Shown here: piece after piece, positions 1 to 5,499 of the stretch
How positions within the stretch are numbered: the stretch's first letter is position 1
Layout of the letters: the number at the start of each line of letters is the position of its first letter
Assembly (NCBI GenBank): GCA_029865515.1
Contig: JAOUGQ010000201.1
Coordinates: forward strand, 1-5,775
DNA: 5,775 nucleotides
From: Nitrospirota bacterium
GTDB lineage: Bacteria > Nitrospirota > Nitrospiria > Nitrospirales > UBA8639
Reading direction: 5' to 3'
Notes under the pieces: model-generated
Told to the model about the DNA's origin: nothing
Seen by the model: only the letters and a program-made list of their open reading frames with translations
The model's database searches: none
Translations under genes and position numbers: made by a program

Positions 1-159
1 GGATGTGGATTCCTTCTCTTCCGCAGCACCACTGGAAGGATTGTGAATATACTGCCTGACTTTCCCCTATTGGCAGATGAATGTGTTCTTCCAGAGCCTT
101 CAGGAAAGGGGTTTTTCAATGGCCTGCTTCATTGAAAACCGTGCGATACGAGGGTGCTT

Positions 160-180
160 GAGCTTCACTGCTGAAGTCTC
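160..180. repeat. Imperfect inverted repeat just upstream of the tlpA -35 box
   Basis: GAGCTTCA (160-167) pairs with TGAAG-t-CTC (172-180), giving 8 base pairs with one bulged T at 177 and a CTGC loop. It ends one base before the TTGACG -35 hexamer. It has no T-run, so it is a poor intrinsic terminator for an upstream gene. Its position would suit a DNA-binding site for an activator, which is inference only. Confidence 0.4.
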
Positions 181-181
181 G

Positions 182-211
182 TTGACGATAAAATTCGAAG
201 GATCATATGAT
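182..211 (+). promoter_or_regulatory. Sigma70-type promoter of tlpA-ccdA
   Basis: The -35 hexamer TTGACG (182-187) and the -10 hexamer TATGAT (206-211) each match the consensus at five of six positions and are 18 bases apart. Transcription would begin near 218, about 64 bases before the tlpA ATG at 282. This is the best promoter match noticed in the window, and it sits at the right place for the two-gene redox operon. It was read by eye and not scored against a matrix. Confidence 0.6.
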
Positions 212-219
212 GCACGTGC
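202..219. promoter_or_regulatory. Two abutting palindromes over -10 and +1: possible operator
   Basis: ATCATATGAT (202-211) is a perfect 10-base palindrome that contains the -10 hexamer. It is followed without a gap by GCACGTGC (212-219), a perfect 8-base palindrome covering the expected transcription start. A dimeric repressor bound here would block RNA polymerase. No known regulator motif is recognised, so operator function is inference. Confidence 0.35.
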
Positions 220-281
220 GAGGCTTTTGGGGGTATATTGACCTGGTGCTGTGACATTTTTTCAGGGACCTTTCATTTTTC

Positions 282-902
282 ATGCTGTCTGTCTTGAAGG
301 CCACATTCACTCATCTTTCGAAACCGGCATTATTGCTCGGGGGAGTTGGAGCTTTTTGCGCTCTCCTGGGTTGCGATTCCGGTTATTCTGAAAGTCCTCA
401 GGCTGAGGCACCACCTTCCCGTTCCATAGCCTATCAAGGACGTCCTAGGGTGGGATCTCTCGCCCCGGATTTTCGTCTGATGGATTTACATGGGAAGTCT
501 GTGTCGCTGTCCGATTATCGAGGGAAAGTCATTCTTCTTAATTTCTGGGCCACCTGGTGTGGCCCGTGCCGGGTTGAAATGCCCGCGATGGAAGCGTTGT
601 ATCGCAGCATGCACTCGAAGGGGTTGGAAATTGTCGCGGTCTCCGTTGACCAACAAGGCCCCGCCGTGACCCGGCCTTTTCAGGAAGCGATGGGTTTGAG
701 CTTTCCCATCTTGCATGATCAGGATTATCAGGTGGGCTTGACCTATGGCGCACGGACTCTCCCCATGACTTTTGCGATTGATCGAAAAGGCATCATCAGA
801 CAGGTGGTATTCGGATCCCGTGATTGGAATAGCCCTGAAGCTCGCAGGGGGATCGCTGAGGTCCTTCAAGAGGCGACCCGAGAGTCGTCCCAACGCATGT
901 AA
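282..902 (+). CDS. tlpA: TlpA/ResA-type lipoprotein thiol-disulfide oxidoreductase
   Basis: A 206-residue, membrane-anchored periplasmic thioredoxin-fold protein. Residues 1-30 form a lipoprotein signal peptide ending in the lipobox LLGC, with Cys31 as the lipidated residue. Asp32 follows it, the +2 residue that in enterobacteria favours inner-membrane retention. A short linker leads to the AhpC/TSA-thioredoxin domain (about 57-200), which has the APDF entry motif (61-64), the active site WCGPC with Cys93 and Cys96, and the cis-proline loop TLP with Pro161. The family reduces periplasmic disulfides, classically apocytochrome c haem-site cysteines (ResA, CcmG). ccdA, the usual electron donor, begins 7 bases downstream, which strongly supports this role. 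The ATG at 282 is chosen because it precedes the signal peptide directly and an in-frame TGA lies upstream. The Shine-Dalgarno AGGGA (264-268) is rather distant, at 13 bases. The exact substrate cannot be told from sequence. Confidence 0.93.
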   Translation: MLSVLKATFTHLSKPALLLGGVGAFCALLGCDSGYSESPQAEAPPSRSIAYQGRPRVGSLAPDFRLMDLHGKSVSLSDYRGKVILLNFWATWCGPCRVEMPAMEALYRSMHSKGLEIVAVSVDQQGPAVTRPFQEAMGLSFPILHDQDYQVGLTYGARTLPMTFAIDRKGIIRQVVFGSRDWNSPEARRGIAEVLQEATRESSQRM

Positions 903-909
903 GGACGTG

Positions 910-1659
910 ATGATTGATTCGATAAGTCAGGTGTCGTTGTTTGCCGCATTTAGTGCGGGTCTGTTGTCTTTTGTGTCTCCCTGTGTCCTCCCGCTTGTCC
1001 CTTCCTATTTGTCCTATATCACCGGGCTTTCAGTGGAAAATCTCGCGAAGGTTGAAGAGCGAGAGCGGTTTAAGTCCGCCATTATTCTGAATGCCCTGTT
1101 GTTTATCGCCGGGTTTTCCACGGTTTTTATTGCTTTCGGGGCATCGGCCAGCTTGATGGGCCAATTGTTGTATGACTATCAAGACGTCATCCGGAAGGTG
1201 GGGGGCATCCTGATTATTATTTTCGGGCTGTATTTGCTTGGCATCTTGAAATTGAATTTTTTTATGACCGAACGACGCTTGATGCATTTCGAGACGCGTC
1301 CCGTCGGCTACCTGGGTTCGTTTCTGATTGGGACCGCGTTTGCCGCGGGCTGGACCCCCTGCGTGGGACCGGTCTTGGGGGCGATTCTGGCTTATGCCAG
1401 TACGACGGAATCCATGTCCAGCGGGGTGATGTTGCTGTCGGCCTATTCGTTGGGTTTGGGAATCCCGTTTTTTCTGACCGCATTCGGGATGGATACGTTT
1501 TTGAGCTACTTCAAAAGCCTGCGGTCTTATTTGGGCGGGGTGTCGTTTATTAGTGGCGGGCTGTTGGTGGCGGTGGGCGTGATGATTTACGCGGATTCCC
1601 TGACACTCATCACCAGCTTTCTTGAGCGTCACGGTATTGGGTGGTACCTCGGCCAATAA
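910..1659 (+). CDS. ccdA: CcdA cytochrome c biogenesis / thiol electron-transfer membrane protein
   Basis: A 249-residue inner-membrane protein of the CcdA (DsbD transmembrane domain) family. It passes electrons from cytoplasmic thioredoxin across the membrane to periplasmic thiol reductases such as the TlpA encoded just before it. Six hydrophobic segments are visible, roughly residues 8-30, 56-85, 98-113, 133-163, 171-192 and 208-234. The two redox cysteines sit in the expected motifs: SPCVLP with Cys25 in segment 1 and GWTPCVGP with Cys151 in segment 4. The frame is open far upstream into tlpA, but the ATG at 910 is preferred because the protein then begins just before segment 1 and AAGGA (901-905), overlapping the tlpA stop, can serve as Shine-Dalgarno, though only 4 bases away. 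A GTG at 907 is a less likely alternative. The 7-base gap implies cotranscription and probably translational coupling with tlpA. Confidence 0.93.
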   Translation: MIDSISQVSLFAAFSAGLLSFVSPCVLPLVPSYLSYITGLSVENLAKVEERERFKSAIILNALLFIAGFSTVFIAFGASASLMGQLLYDYQDVIRKVGGILIIIFGLYLLGILKLNFFMTERRLMHFETRPVGYLGSFLIGTAFAAGWTPCVGPVLGAILAYASTTESMSSGVMLLSAYSLGLGIPFFLTAFGMDTFLSYFKSLRSYLGGVSFISGGLLVAVGVMIYADSLTLITSFLERHGIGWYLGQ

Positions 1660-1737
1660 GCCGGTCTGACCGACCTGATGTGTTTTCCCTTTGCATGCCT
1701 ATTTCGAATCAGCTTTTTCTATCATTCTCCCTTCCCA

Positions 1738-1765
1738 CCCACTCTCAATGAGAGTCGGGCTTGTT
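1738..1765 (+). terminator. Probable terminator of the tlpA-ccdA operon
   Basis: CCCACTCTC (1738-1746) pairs with GAGAGT-c-GGG (1750-1759) around an AAT loop, giving 9 base pairs with one bulged C at 1756. It is followed by the modestly T-rich tail CTTGTTAAT. It lies about 80 bases past the ccdA stop in the space between convergent genes. The stem is strong but the T-tract is weak, so termination efficiency is uncertain. Confidence 0.5.
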
Positions 1766-1788
1766 AATATCTTCATTCCGTGATGCAC

Positions 1789-1809
1789 AGGGCGATAGAT
1801 TATCGTCCT
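1789..1809. other. Second hairpin between convergent ccdA and bamD
   Basis: AGGGCGATA (1789-1797) pairs with TATCGTCCT (1801-1809) around a GAT loop: 9 base pairs including one G-U wobble. A short T-rich TTATT follows on the + strand. On the - strand it lies about 50 bases past the bamD stop but has no T-run. It may act as a backup terminator or as a 3'-end stabilising stem for either transcript. Confidence 0.35.
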
Positions 1810-1855
1810 TATTGAGAACAGGACGCGCAAGGAAGATTAATGATGACGGCGCAGA

Positions 1856-2890
1856 TTAGCACCACTCGCCGGTTTTGCAGGCTTTGGCGCTATTTGATAT
1901 TTGAGCGGGCGGTGTCGTGACTGAGGCGGATGGCGAGTCACACCACGTTCCGATTGTACAGGATGGGTGGGAAGGAGCGGGCTCGGTCGTTGTGGGGGCA
2001 TTCAATGTGGCTGGTGTAGATGCTGTTGGAAGGATGCCGGCATAGGAAAAGGATGATGATTCCTGGCTGGGGGATTTGGTTTCTCCAGCAGATTGATGAA
2101 TCGGTGAATTTCCATTCATTGAGGGCTTGTTGGGAAGGGAAGCCAGAAGGGTGGGATTTTTCTCCTGGAGCTTTGCCAGCAGTTTTTGCCCGTCTTTATA
2201 ATATGGGTTATTAGGATGTTCATTGACCAGGGCGATTAACCACTCCTGCGTCCATTCTTCGACACCAAGGTCCTGGTAGGTTTTCGCCAGATGGAACATG
2301 GCGTCCCCGGCACTCTCTAATTCAGGGTACTCTTTAATGACCTTTTCGAACCGATGCGCGGCAGCGAGATAGGAACCCCGGCCGAGGTAGAACTGCCCCA
2401 CCATCAGGTGTCGCTGAGCTAATTGTTCCTTACAAATCAGGATGGTTTGCTTCGCTTCCGTTTCATACCGGCTGGCGGGAAATTCCTGAAGAAGCTTGTC
2501 AAAACTCTGAATGGATTGGTTGAGTGGTTCCGGGTCCCGGTCGACGGTGCGGTATTGTTTGTAATGGCTAACCCCGATTTTATATTGGGCATAGGGGGCC
2601 AATATATGATTTCGGTGAAGATCAAGAAAATGTTTGTATTCCACGATGGCTTCCGCATAGGATTCCTTATCAAAAAACGATTCAGCCCGTTTCATGATGA
2701 CGTTCGGGTCGTAACTCATTTCCACGGAATCACCAACGAAAATTTGTTCGTCCGTTGACGAGAATTCTTTATCTTTCTTTGATGCGGTGTCGGCAGGTTT
2801 GGGTGCTGGTGTTGAGGAGCAAGCCGCGAAAAACACAAGAAGAGTTGGGATAAGGATACAGGTATATCGATAATTAGCGAAGGCTCTCAC
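1856..2890 (-). CDS. bamD: BamD-like outer-membrane assembly lipoprotein with Cys-rich C-terminal tail
   Basis: A 344-residue TPR lipoprotein of the BamD (YfiO/ComL) family, part of the BAM complex that inserts beta-barrel proteins into the outer membrane. A signal peptide (1-23) ends in lipobox FAAC with lipidated Cys24. TPR-like helices run from about residue 61 to 242 and include the family's RD motif (Arg118-Asp119), FPASRYETEA (137-146) and EQLAQRHLMVGQFY (155-168). E. coli BamD is 245 residues, so the last ~100 are extra: a Ser/Thr/Pro-rich tail with two C-x-x-G-x-W-C motifs at 311-317 and 338-344, the latter ending the protein. The GTG at 2890 is chosen because GGAG (2901-2904) lies 10 bases upstream and the signal peptide then begins correctly. 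The frame stays open to an ATG at 3040, but those 50 residues would bury the signal. The gene converges on tlpA-ccdA and diverges from the fabH-like gene. Confidence 0.88.
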   Translation of the reverse strand: MRAFANYRYTCILIPTLLVFFAACSSTPAPKPADTASKKDKEFSSTDEQIFVGDSVEMSYDPNVIMKRAESFFDKESYAEAIVEYKHFLDLHRNHILAPYAQYKIGVSHYKQYRTVDRDPEPLNQSIQSFDKLLQEFPASRYETEAKQTILICKEQLAQRHLMVGQFYLGRGSYLAAAHRFEKVIKEYPELESAGDAMFHLAKTYQDLGVEEWTQEWLIALVNEHPNNPYYKDGQKLLAKLQEKNPTLLASLPNKPSMNGNSPIHQSAGETKSPSQESSSFSYAGILPTASTPATLNAPTTTEPAPSHPSCTIGTWCDSPSASVTTPPAQISNSAKACKTGEWC

Positions 2891-3108
2891 AGACAGGTAA
2901 CTCCAGACGCTGAAATTATGTGGTGTGGATGTCTTTTGAATGAGACTGATATCTATACAATAATCGGACCAGTAAAGAAAAGTCTTGAATATGACGACTG
3001 TGTTAAAAAAAATTATCCCGAAGTGTCTCACTTTTACCATTTTTGGCTGGTAGGCATGAGATATTTGCTACAGTAATTCCTCTGAATTCAACGAATAGGC
3101 AACATGGT
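2891..3108. promoter_or_regulatory. Divergent intergenic region between bamD and the fabH-like gene
   Basis: This 218-base, AT-rich stretch must hold the promoters of both divergent genes. On the + strand TACAAT (2956-2961) matches the -10 consensus at five of six positions, but the -35 region is only T-rich, with no good hexamer. On the - strand several TATAGA- and GATAAT-like sequences occur without a matching -35. No promoter can be assigned confidently. The in-frame upstream parts of both flanking reading frames lie here and are judged non-coding. Confidence 0.4.
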
Positions 3109-4101
3109 ATGAATGGCAGCGTATCCAGCATTGCAGGAACAGGCTCCTATCTTCCGGGTCGTCGGGTTGAGAACCAAGAGGTAGCCAATCTTTTGGGAAT
3201 TGAGCCTTCATATATTTTTCGAGTATCAGGTATCCAGACTCGGTATTGGGCTGAACCTAATGAGGAATGCTCATTTTTGGCGGAGCAGGCTTCGCGAAGG
3301 GCCTTAGATCAGGCTGGTTTAGTACCGGAAGATCTTGATGCCATTCTTGTCTCTTCCACCTCACCTGATATGATTTTCCCTTCCACTGCCTGTCTTTTAC
3401 AAGCGCGTTTGGGTATCAAGGGCATCCCTGCATTTGATCTTTCAGCCTCTTGTTCGGGGTTTCTCTATGGCCTTTCGATGGCGGATTGTTTTATTCGAGC
3501 CGGGCAGTTTCAGCGTTGTCTGGTGGTGGCCTCAGAAATAAAATCCCGTTCCTTGGATTTCAAAGACCTAAGTACAGCCATTTTATTCGGCGATGGCGCC
3601 GGTGCGGCTATTTTAGAGCGATCGTCAAGTTCCGACGTTGGAATCGTCAGCATTCGCATATATGCCGATGGAAATTATCATGATCTGGTCAAGATTGCCG
3701 GAGGTGGTTCCCGTCACCCCTTGTCTCAATCAGTTCTCGATTCTGGCGGGCATACTTTACGAATACGGGGTTCACAGTTATTTCGCATTGCGATCGGGCG
3801 GTTAGCACAGGCTGTCCGTGACCATTTGGAACACGAGAAATTGATGGTTGGACAGCTCGATCAAGTCATTTTTCATCAAGCCAATGGGCGTATGCTTGCC
3901 CAGTTTTGCAAAAAACTTGGTGTTCCGTCTGATCGATGCATGACGATGATCGAGCAAGTCGGTAATACCTCCTCGGCGTCATTGCCCATGGCTTTGGATC
4001 GAGCGAATCGGGATGGGCGTCTGAAGATGGGTGATCGGATCATGTTGGGTGCGTTCGGCGGAGGACTGACATGGGGTACCGCATTAGTTCGATGGGGGTG
4101 A
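3109..4101 (+). CDS. fabH: Beta-ketoacyl-ACP synthase III (FabH-like)
   Basis: A 330-residue cytoplasmic thiolase-fold condensing enzyme. Canonical FabH joins acetyl-CoA to malonyl-ACP to start fatty-acid synthesis. The catalytic triad is complete: Cys115 in SASCSGF, His256 in HQAN and Asn286 in GNTSSAS. GTGSYLP near the N-terminus, FGDGAGAA (160-167) and the C-terminal AFGGGLTWGTALVRW are family signatures, and the length is near E. coli's 317. However, aligned without gaps to E. coli FabH from memory, the adenine-clamping Trp32 and Arg151 become Tyr35 and Leu154, and Arg36 becomes Val39, so the primer or its carrier may differ. About 9 extra residues lie between Leu154 and His256. The ATG at 3109 follows a weak ATAGG (3095-3099). 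A TTG at 3043 would add 22 residues with no family match. No other fatty-acid gene is nearby, so a specialised KAS III is possible. Confidence 0.88.
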   Translation: MNGSVSSIAGTGSYLPGRRVENQEVANLLGIEPSYIFRVSGIQTRYWAEPNEECSFLAEQASRRALDQAGLVPEDLDAILVSSTSPDMIFPSTACLLQARLGIKGIPAFDLSASCSGFLYGLSMADCFIRAGQFQRCLVVASEIKSRSLDFKDLSTAILFGDGAGAAILERSSSSDVGIVSIRIYADGNYHDLVKIAGGGSRHPLSQSVLDSGGHTLRIRGSQLFRIAIGRLAQAVRDHLEHEKLMVGQLDQVIFHQANGRMLAQFCKKLGVPSDRCMTMIEQVGNTSSASLPMALDRANRDGRLKMGDRIMLGAFGGGLTWGTALVRWG

Positions 4102-4227
4102 TTGGCCACGGAACTTTTTCGCTCTGCTGGCGGAGAGAAGCCTGAGTGAATTTGGTTGACGATACCTCGCGATTTGGCCTATCGTGCGCGGAAAGCGAAA
4201 AGTTCGATAATCTGAACGATAGAGAGA

Positions 4228-4233
4228 AGGAGG
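4228..4233 (+). promoter_or_regulatory. Perfect Shine-Dalgarno that fixes the ispH TTG start
   Basis: AGGAGG sits 5 bases before the TTG at 4239. Translation from this TTG gives a protein beginning MKIFLANPRGFCAGV, which lines up with the E. coli IspH N-terminus residue for residue. The longer option, a GTG at 4146 with GGAG 10 bases upstream, would add 31 residues unlike any IspH I know. Confidence 0.8.
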
Positions 4234-4238
4234 GTGCG

Positions 4239-5177
4239 TTGAAAATCTTCCTGGCCAATCCGAGAGGATTTTGTGCGGGGGTTGATCGAGCGATCGAAAT
4301 CGTCGATTTGTCTCTGAAGACCTACGGTGCGCCAATTTATGTCCGGCATGAAATCGTGCATAGTCGCCATGTGGTCGAGTCCCTTCGCGGAAAAGGCGCT
4401 ATTTTTGTGGAGGAACTAAATGAGGTGCCGGATGGCGCCATCGTCATTTTCAGCGCGCATGGTGTGGCCAAAGAAGTTTGGGAAGAATCCAAGCGACGAA
4501 ATTTGAAGGTGATTGATGCCACATGTCCCTTGGTCATCAAGGTGCATAACGAAGTGAATCGGGACTACTCGAACGAATATGAGTTGATCCTGATTGGCCA
4601 CGCGGGGCATCCTGAGGTCGTAGGAACTCTCGGACAGGTGCCGGATAAATTTCATTTAGTCTCGTCCGTGGAAGACGTCGACACCTTGAACGTGGAAAAT
4701 CCCCTTCATTTGTCGTATGTCACTCAAACGACGTTGAGTGTTGATGAGTGCCGGGATATTGTTGAGGCCTTGCATCATCGGTTCCCGGGTATTAAGGGGC
4801 CACATCAGGAAGATATCTGTTATGCCACGCAAAATCGCCAAAATGCTGTCAAAGAGTTGTCCCGGTTTGTGGATGTTATTCTGGTGATTGGGTCTCCCAA
4901 TAGTTCTAATTCCAATCGATTGAGGGAATTGGGCGAGCGGTGTGGAATCCCTTCGTATTTAATTGATTCATATCAGGATATTCAGGCTCAATGGCTTGAA
5001 GGTGTTCAAGCCATTGGTATTGCGGCAGGGGCCTCGGCTCCAGAAGTGTTGGTGACTCAGGTCATTAAGTTTTTGAAGGAGCAAGGAGCCGATTCGGTAG
5101 AAGAGTTGACGGTGGTGGAAGAGAATGTTGAATTTCTTCTCCCCAAAGAATTGTTGATGGCGAAAGCCAAGCGGTAA
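4239..5177 (+). CDS. ispH: 4-hydroxy-3-methylbut-2-enyl diphosphate reductase
   Basis: IspH (LytB) is the cytoplasmic 4Fe-4S enzyme of the last MEP-pathway step, reducing HMBPP to isopentenyl and dimethylallyl diphosphate. At 312 residues it nearly equals E. coli IspH (316). The cluster ligands are Cys12 (NPRGFCAGV), Cys96 (DATCPLV) and Cys194 (EDICYAT). Substrate residues known from the E. coli enzyme are all present: His41, His74, His124 and the catalytic Glu126 in GHAGHPE, Thr164 in TQTT, Ser222 and Asn224 in NSSNSNRL, and Ser266 in AGASAPE. No key residue is missing. The start is TTG, chosen from the Shine-Dalgarno and the N-terminal match. The gene follows the fabH-like gene on the same strand after 137 bases, so they may share a transcript. 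The rarer TTG start may lower translation, which is inference. Confidence 0.96.
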   Translation: MKIFLANPRGFCAGVDRAIEIVDLSLKTYGAPIYVRHEIVHSRHVVESLRGKGAIFVEELNEVPDGAIVIFSAHGVAKEVWEESKRRNLKVIDATCPLVIKVHNEVNRDYSNEYELILIGHAGHPEVVGTLGQVPDKFHLVSSVEDVDTLNVENPLHLSYVTQTTLSVDECRDIVEALHHRFPGIKGPHQEDICYATQNRQNAVKELSRFVDVILVIGSPNSSNSNRLRELGERCGIPSYLIDSYQDIQAQWLEGVQAIGIAAGASAPEVLVTQVIKFLKEQGADSVEELTVVEENVEFLLPKELLMAKAKR

Positions 5178-5400
5178 CCCCTTATTAGATTTCTCCCCTT
5201 ACAAGGGAAATCCAGTGTATTTTTTCTGAATTTTTCCTTCTTCACTTTTCCTAACATACTGAAATAGCTGGATCTGTCCGTTTTTTGCCGGTGACCCGTA
5301 GTGGAAGGGACTGTCCTGGGAATGCTGCCTGCTTTTGTCCTGGTGACAGAAGTCTGGTGTCTTCGGTACGTCAAGATATTGGATAGGAAGAGAGCCATGC

Positions 5401-5424
5401 CCACAGTATTTTGTGGATTTTTTT
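5401..5424 (+). terminator. Intrinsic terminator between ispH and smc
   Basis: CCACAG (5401-5406) pairs with TTGTGG (5411-5416) around TATT, giving six pairs including one G-U next to the loop. A single A and then seven consecutive T residues (5418-5424) follow. This is the right layout for rho-independent termination on the + strand, although the stem is short. It would close the ispH transcript about 220 bases after the stop and insulate smc. Confidence 0.5.
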
Positions 5425-5477
5425 GATTTTTCCTTTTTCTTATGGTACAGATTTGAATCAAATTGGTGTCCGGTCAT

Positions 5478-5496
5478 CCACCCACTTCTGGGAGGG
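5478..5496 (+). promoter_or_regulatory. Hairpin that buries the smc Shine-Dalgarno
   Basis: CCaCCC (5478-5483) pairs with GGGaGG (5490-5495) around an ACTTCT loop: five G-C pairs and one A-A mismatch, with a possible U-G pair at the base. The 3' arm contains the smc ribosome binding site GGAGGG (5491-5496), which lies just 3-4 bases before the ATG at 5500. Folding would hide the site, so translation of smc could be limited or controlled. This is inference from the sequence. Confidence 0.4.
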
Positions 5497-5499
5497 AAT

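Larger units (their letters stand above)
1..281. other. Upstream region without a convincing gene
   Basis: No recognisable protein is encoded here. Forward frame 1 is open from the window edge to a TGA at 133-135 (44 codons), and frame 2 is open from the edge to a TGA at 44-46 (14 codons). Either could be the last codons of a gene lying to the left, but neither peptide shows a motif I know, so neither is called. From about 160 onward the stretch holds the inverted repeat, promoter and palindromes that belong to tlpA and are listed separately. The promoter would leave a 5' untranslated region of about 60 bases. Confidence 0.6.
5178..5499. other. 322-base intergenic region between ispH and smc
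   Basis: No convincing gene is seen here. Near the ispH end, CCCT/AGGG around TACA (inside 5189-5211), extended by ATTT/AAAT across a three-base bulge, forms a weak hairpin. A T6 run begins 9 bases later, which is too far for a good intrinsic terminator. TGTCCTGG occurs twice, at 5312-5319 and 5336-5343. A better terminator follows at 5401-5424. Beyond it, TTGATT (5423-5428) and TACAGA (5446-5451), 17 bases apart, are a weak promoter match for smc. ATTTG-aat-CAAAT (5451-5463) is a small inverted repeat just after it. Confidence 0.55.

Noticed and set aside
1..135. Open frame from the left edge that could be the tail of an upstream gene
   Set aside because: 44 codons without a motif, and a second frame is also open from the edge to position 46. 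Neither can be supported without the sequence to the left.
772..909. N-terminal extension of ccdA overlapping tlpA
   Set aside because: The extra 46 residues are a charged out-of-frame reading of tlpA, and CcdA family proteins begin close to the first membrane segment, as given by the ATG at 910.
1030..1656. 208-codon - strand open frame opposite ccdA
   Set aside because: It is antisense to the well-supported CcdA coding region. The Gln/His/Arg-rich composition is typical of a reverse reading of a membrane-protein gene.
2423..2758. 111-codon + strand open frame inside bamD
   Set aside because: It is antisense to the conserved TPR portion of BamD and has no independent motif or ribosome binding site of note.
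3043..3108. TTG start for the fabH-like gene, 22 codons upstream
   Set aside because: There is no Shine-Dalgarno at a good distance, and FabH proteins begin just before the GTGSYLP motif, which fits the ATG at 3109.
5322..5426. Small + strand reading frame of 34 codons starting at an ATG between ispH and smc
   Set aside because: Its last codons run through the terminator hairpin and T-run at 5401-5424, its Shine-Dalgarno spacing is poor, and the peptide has no recognisable feature.
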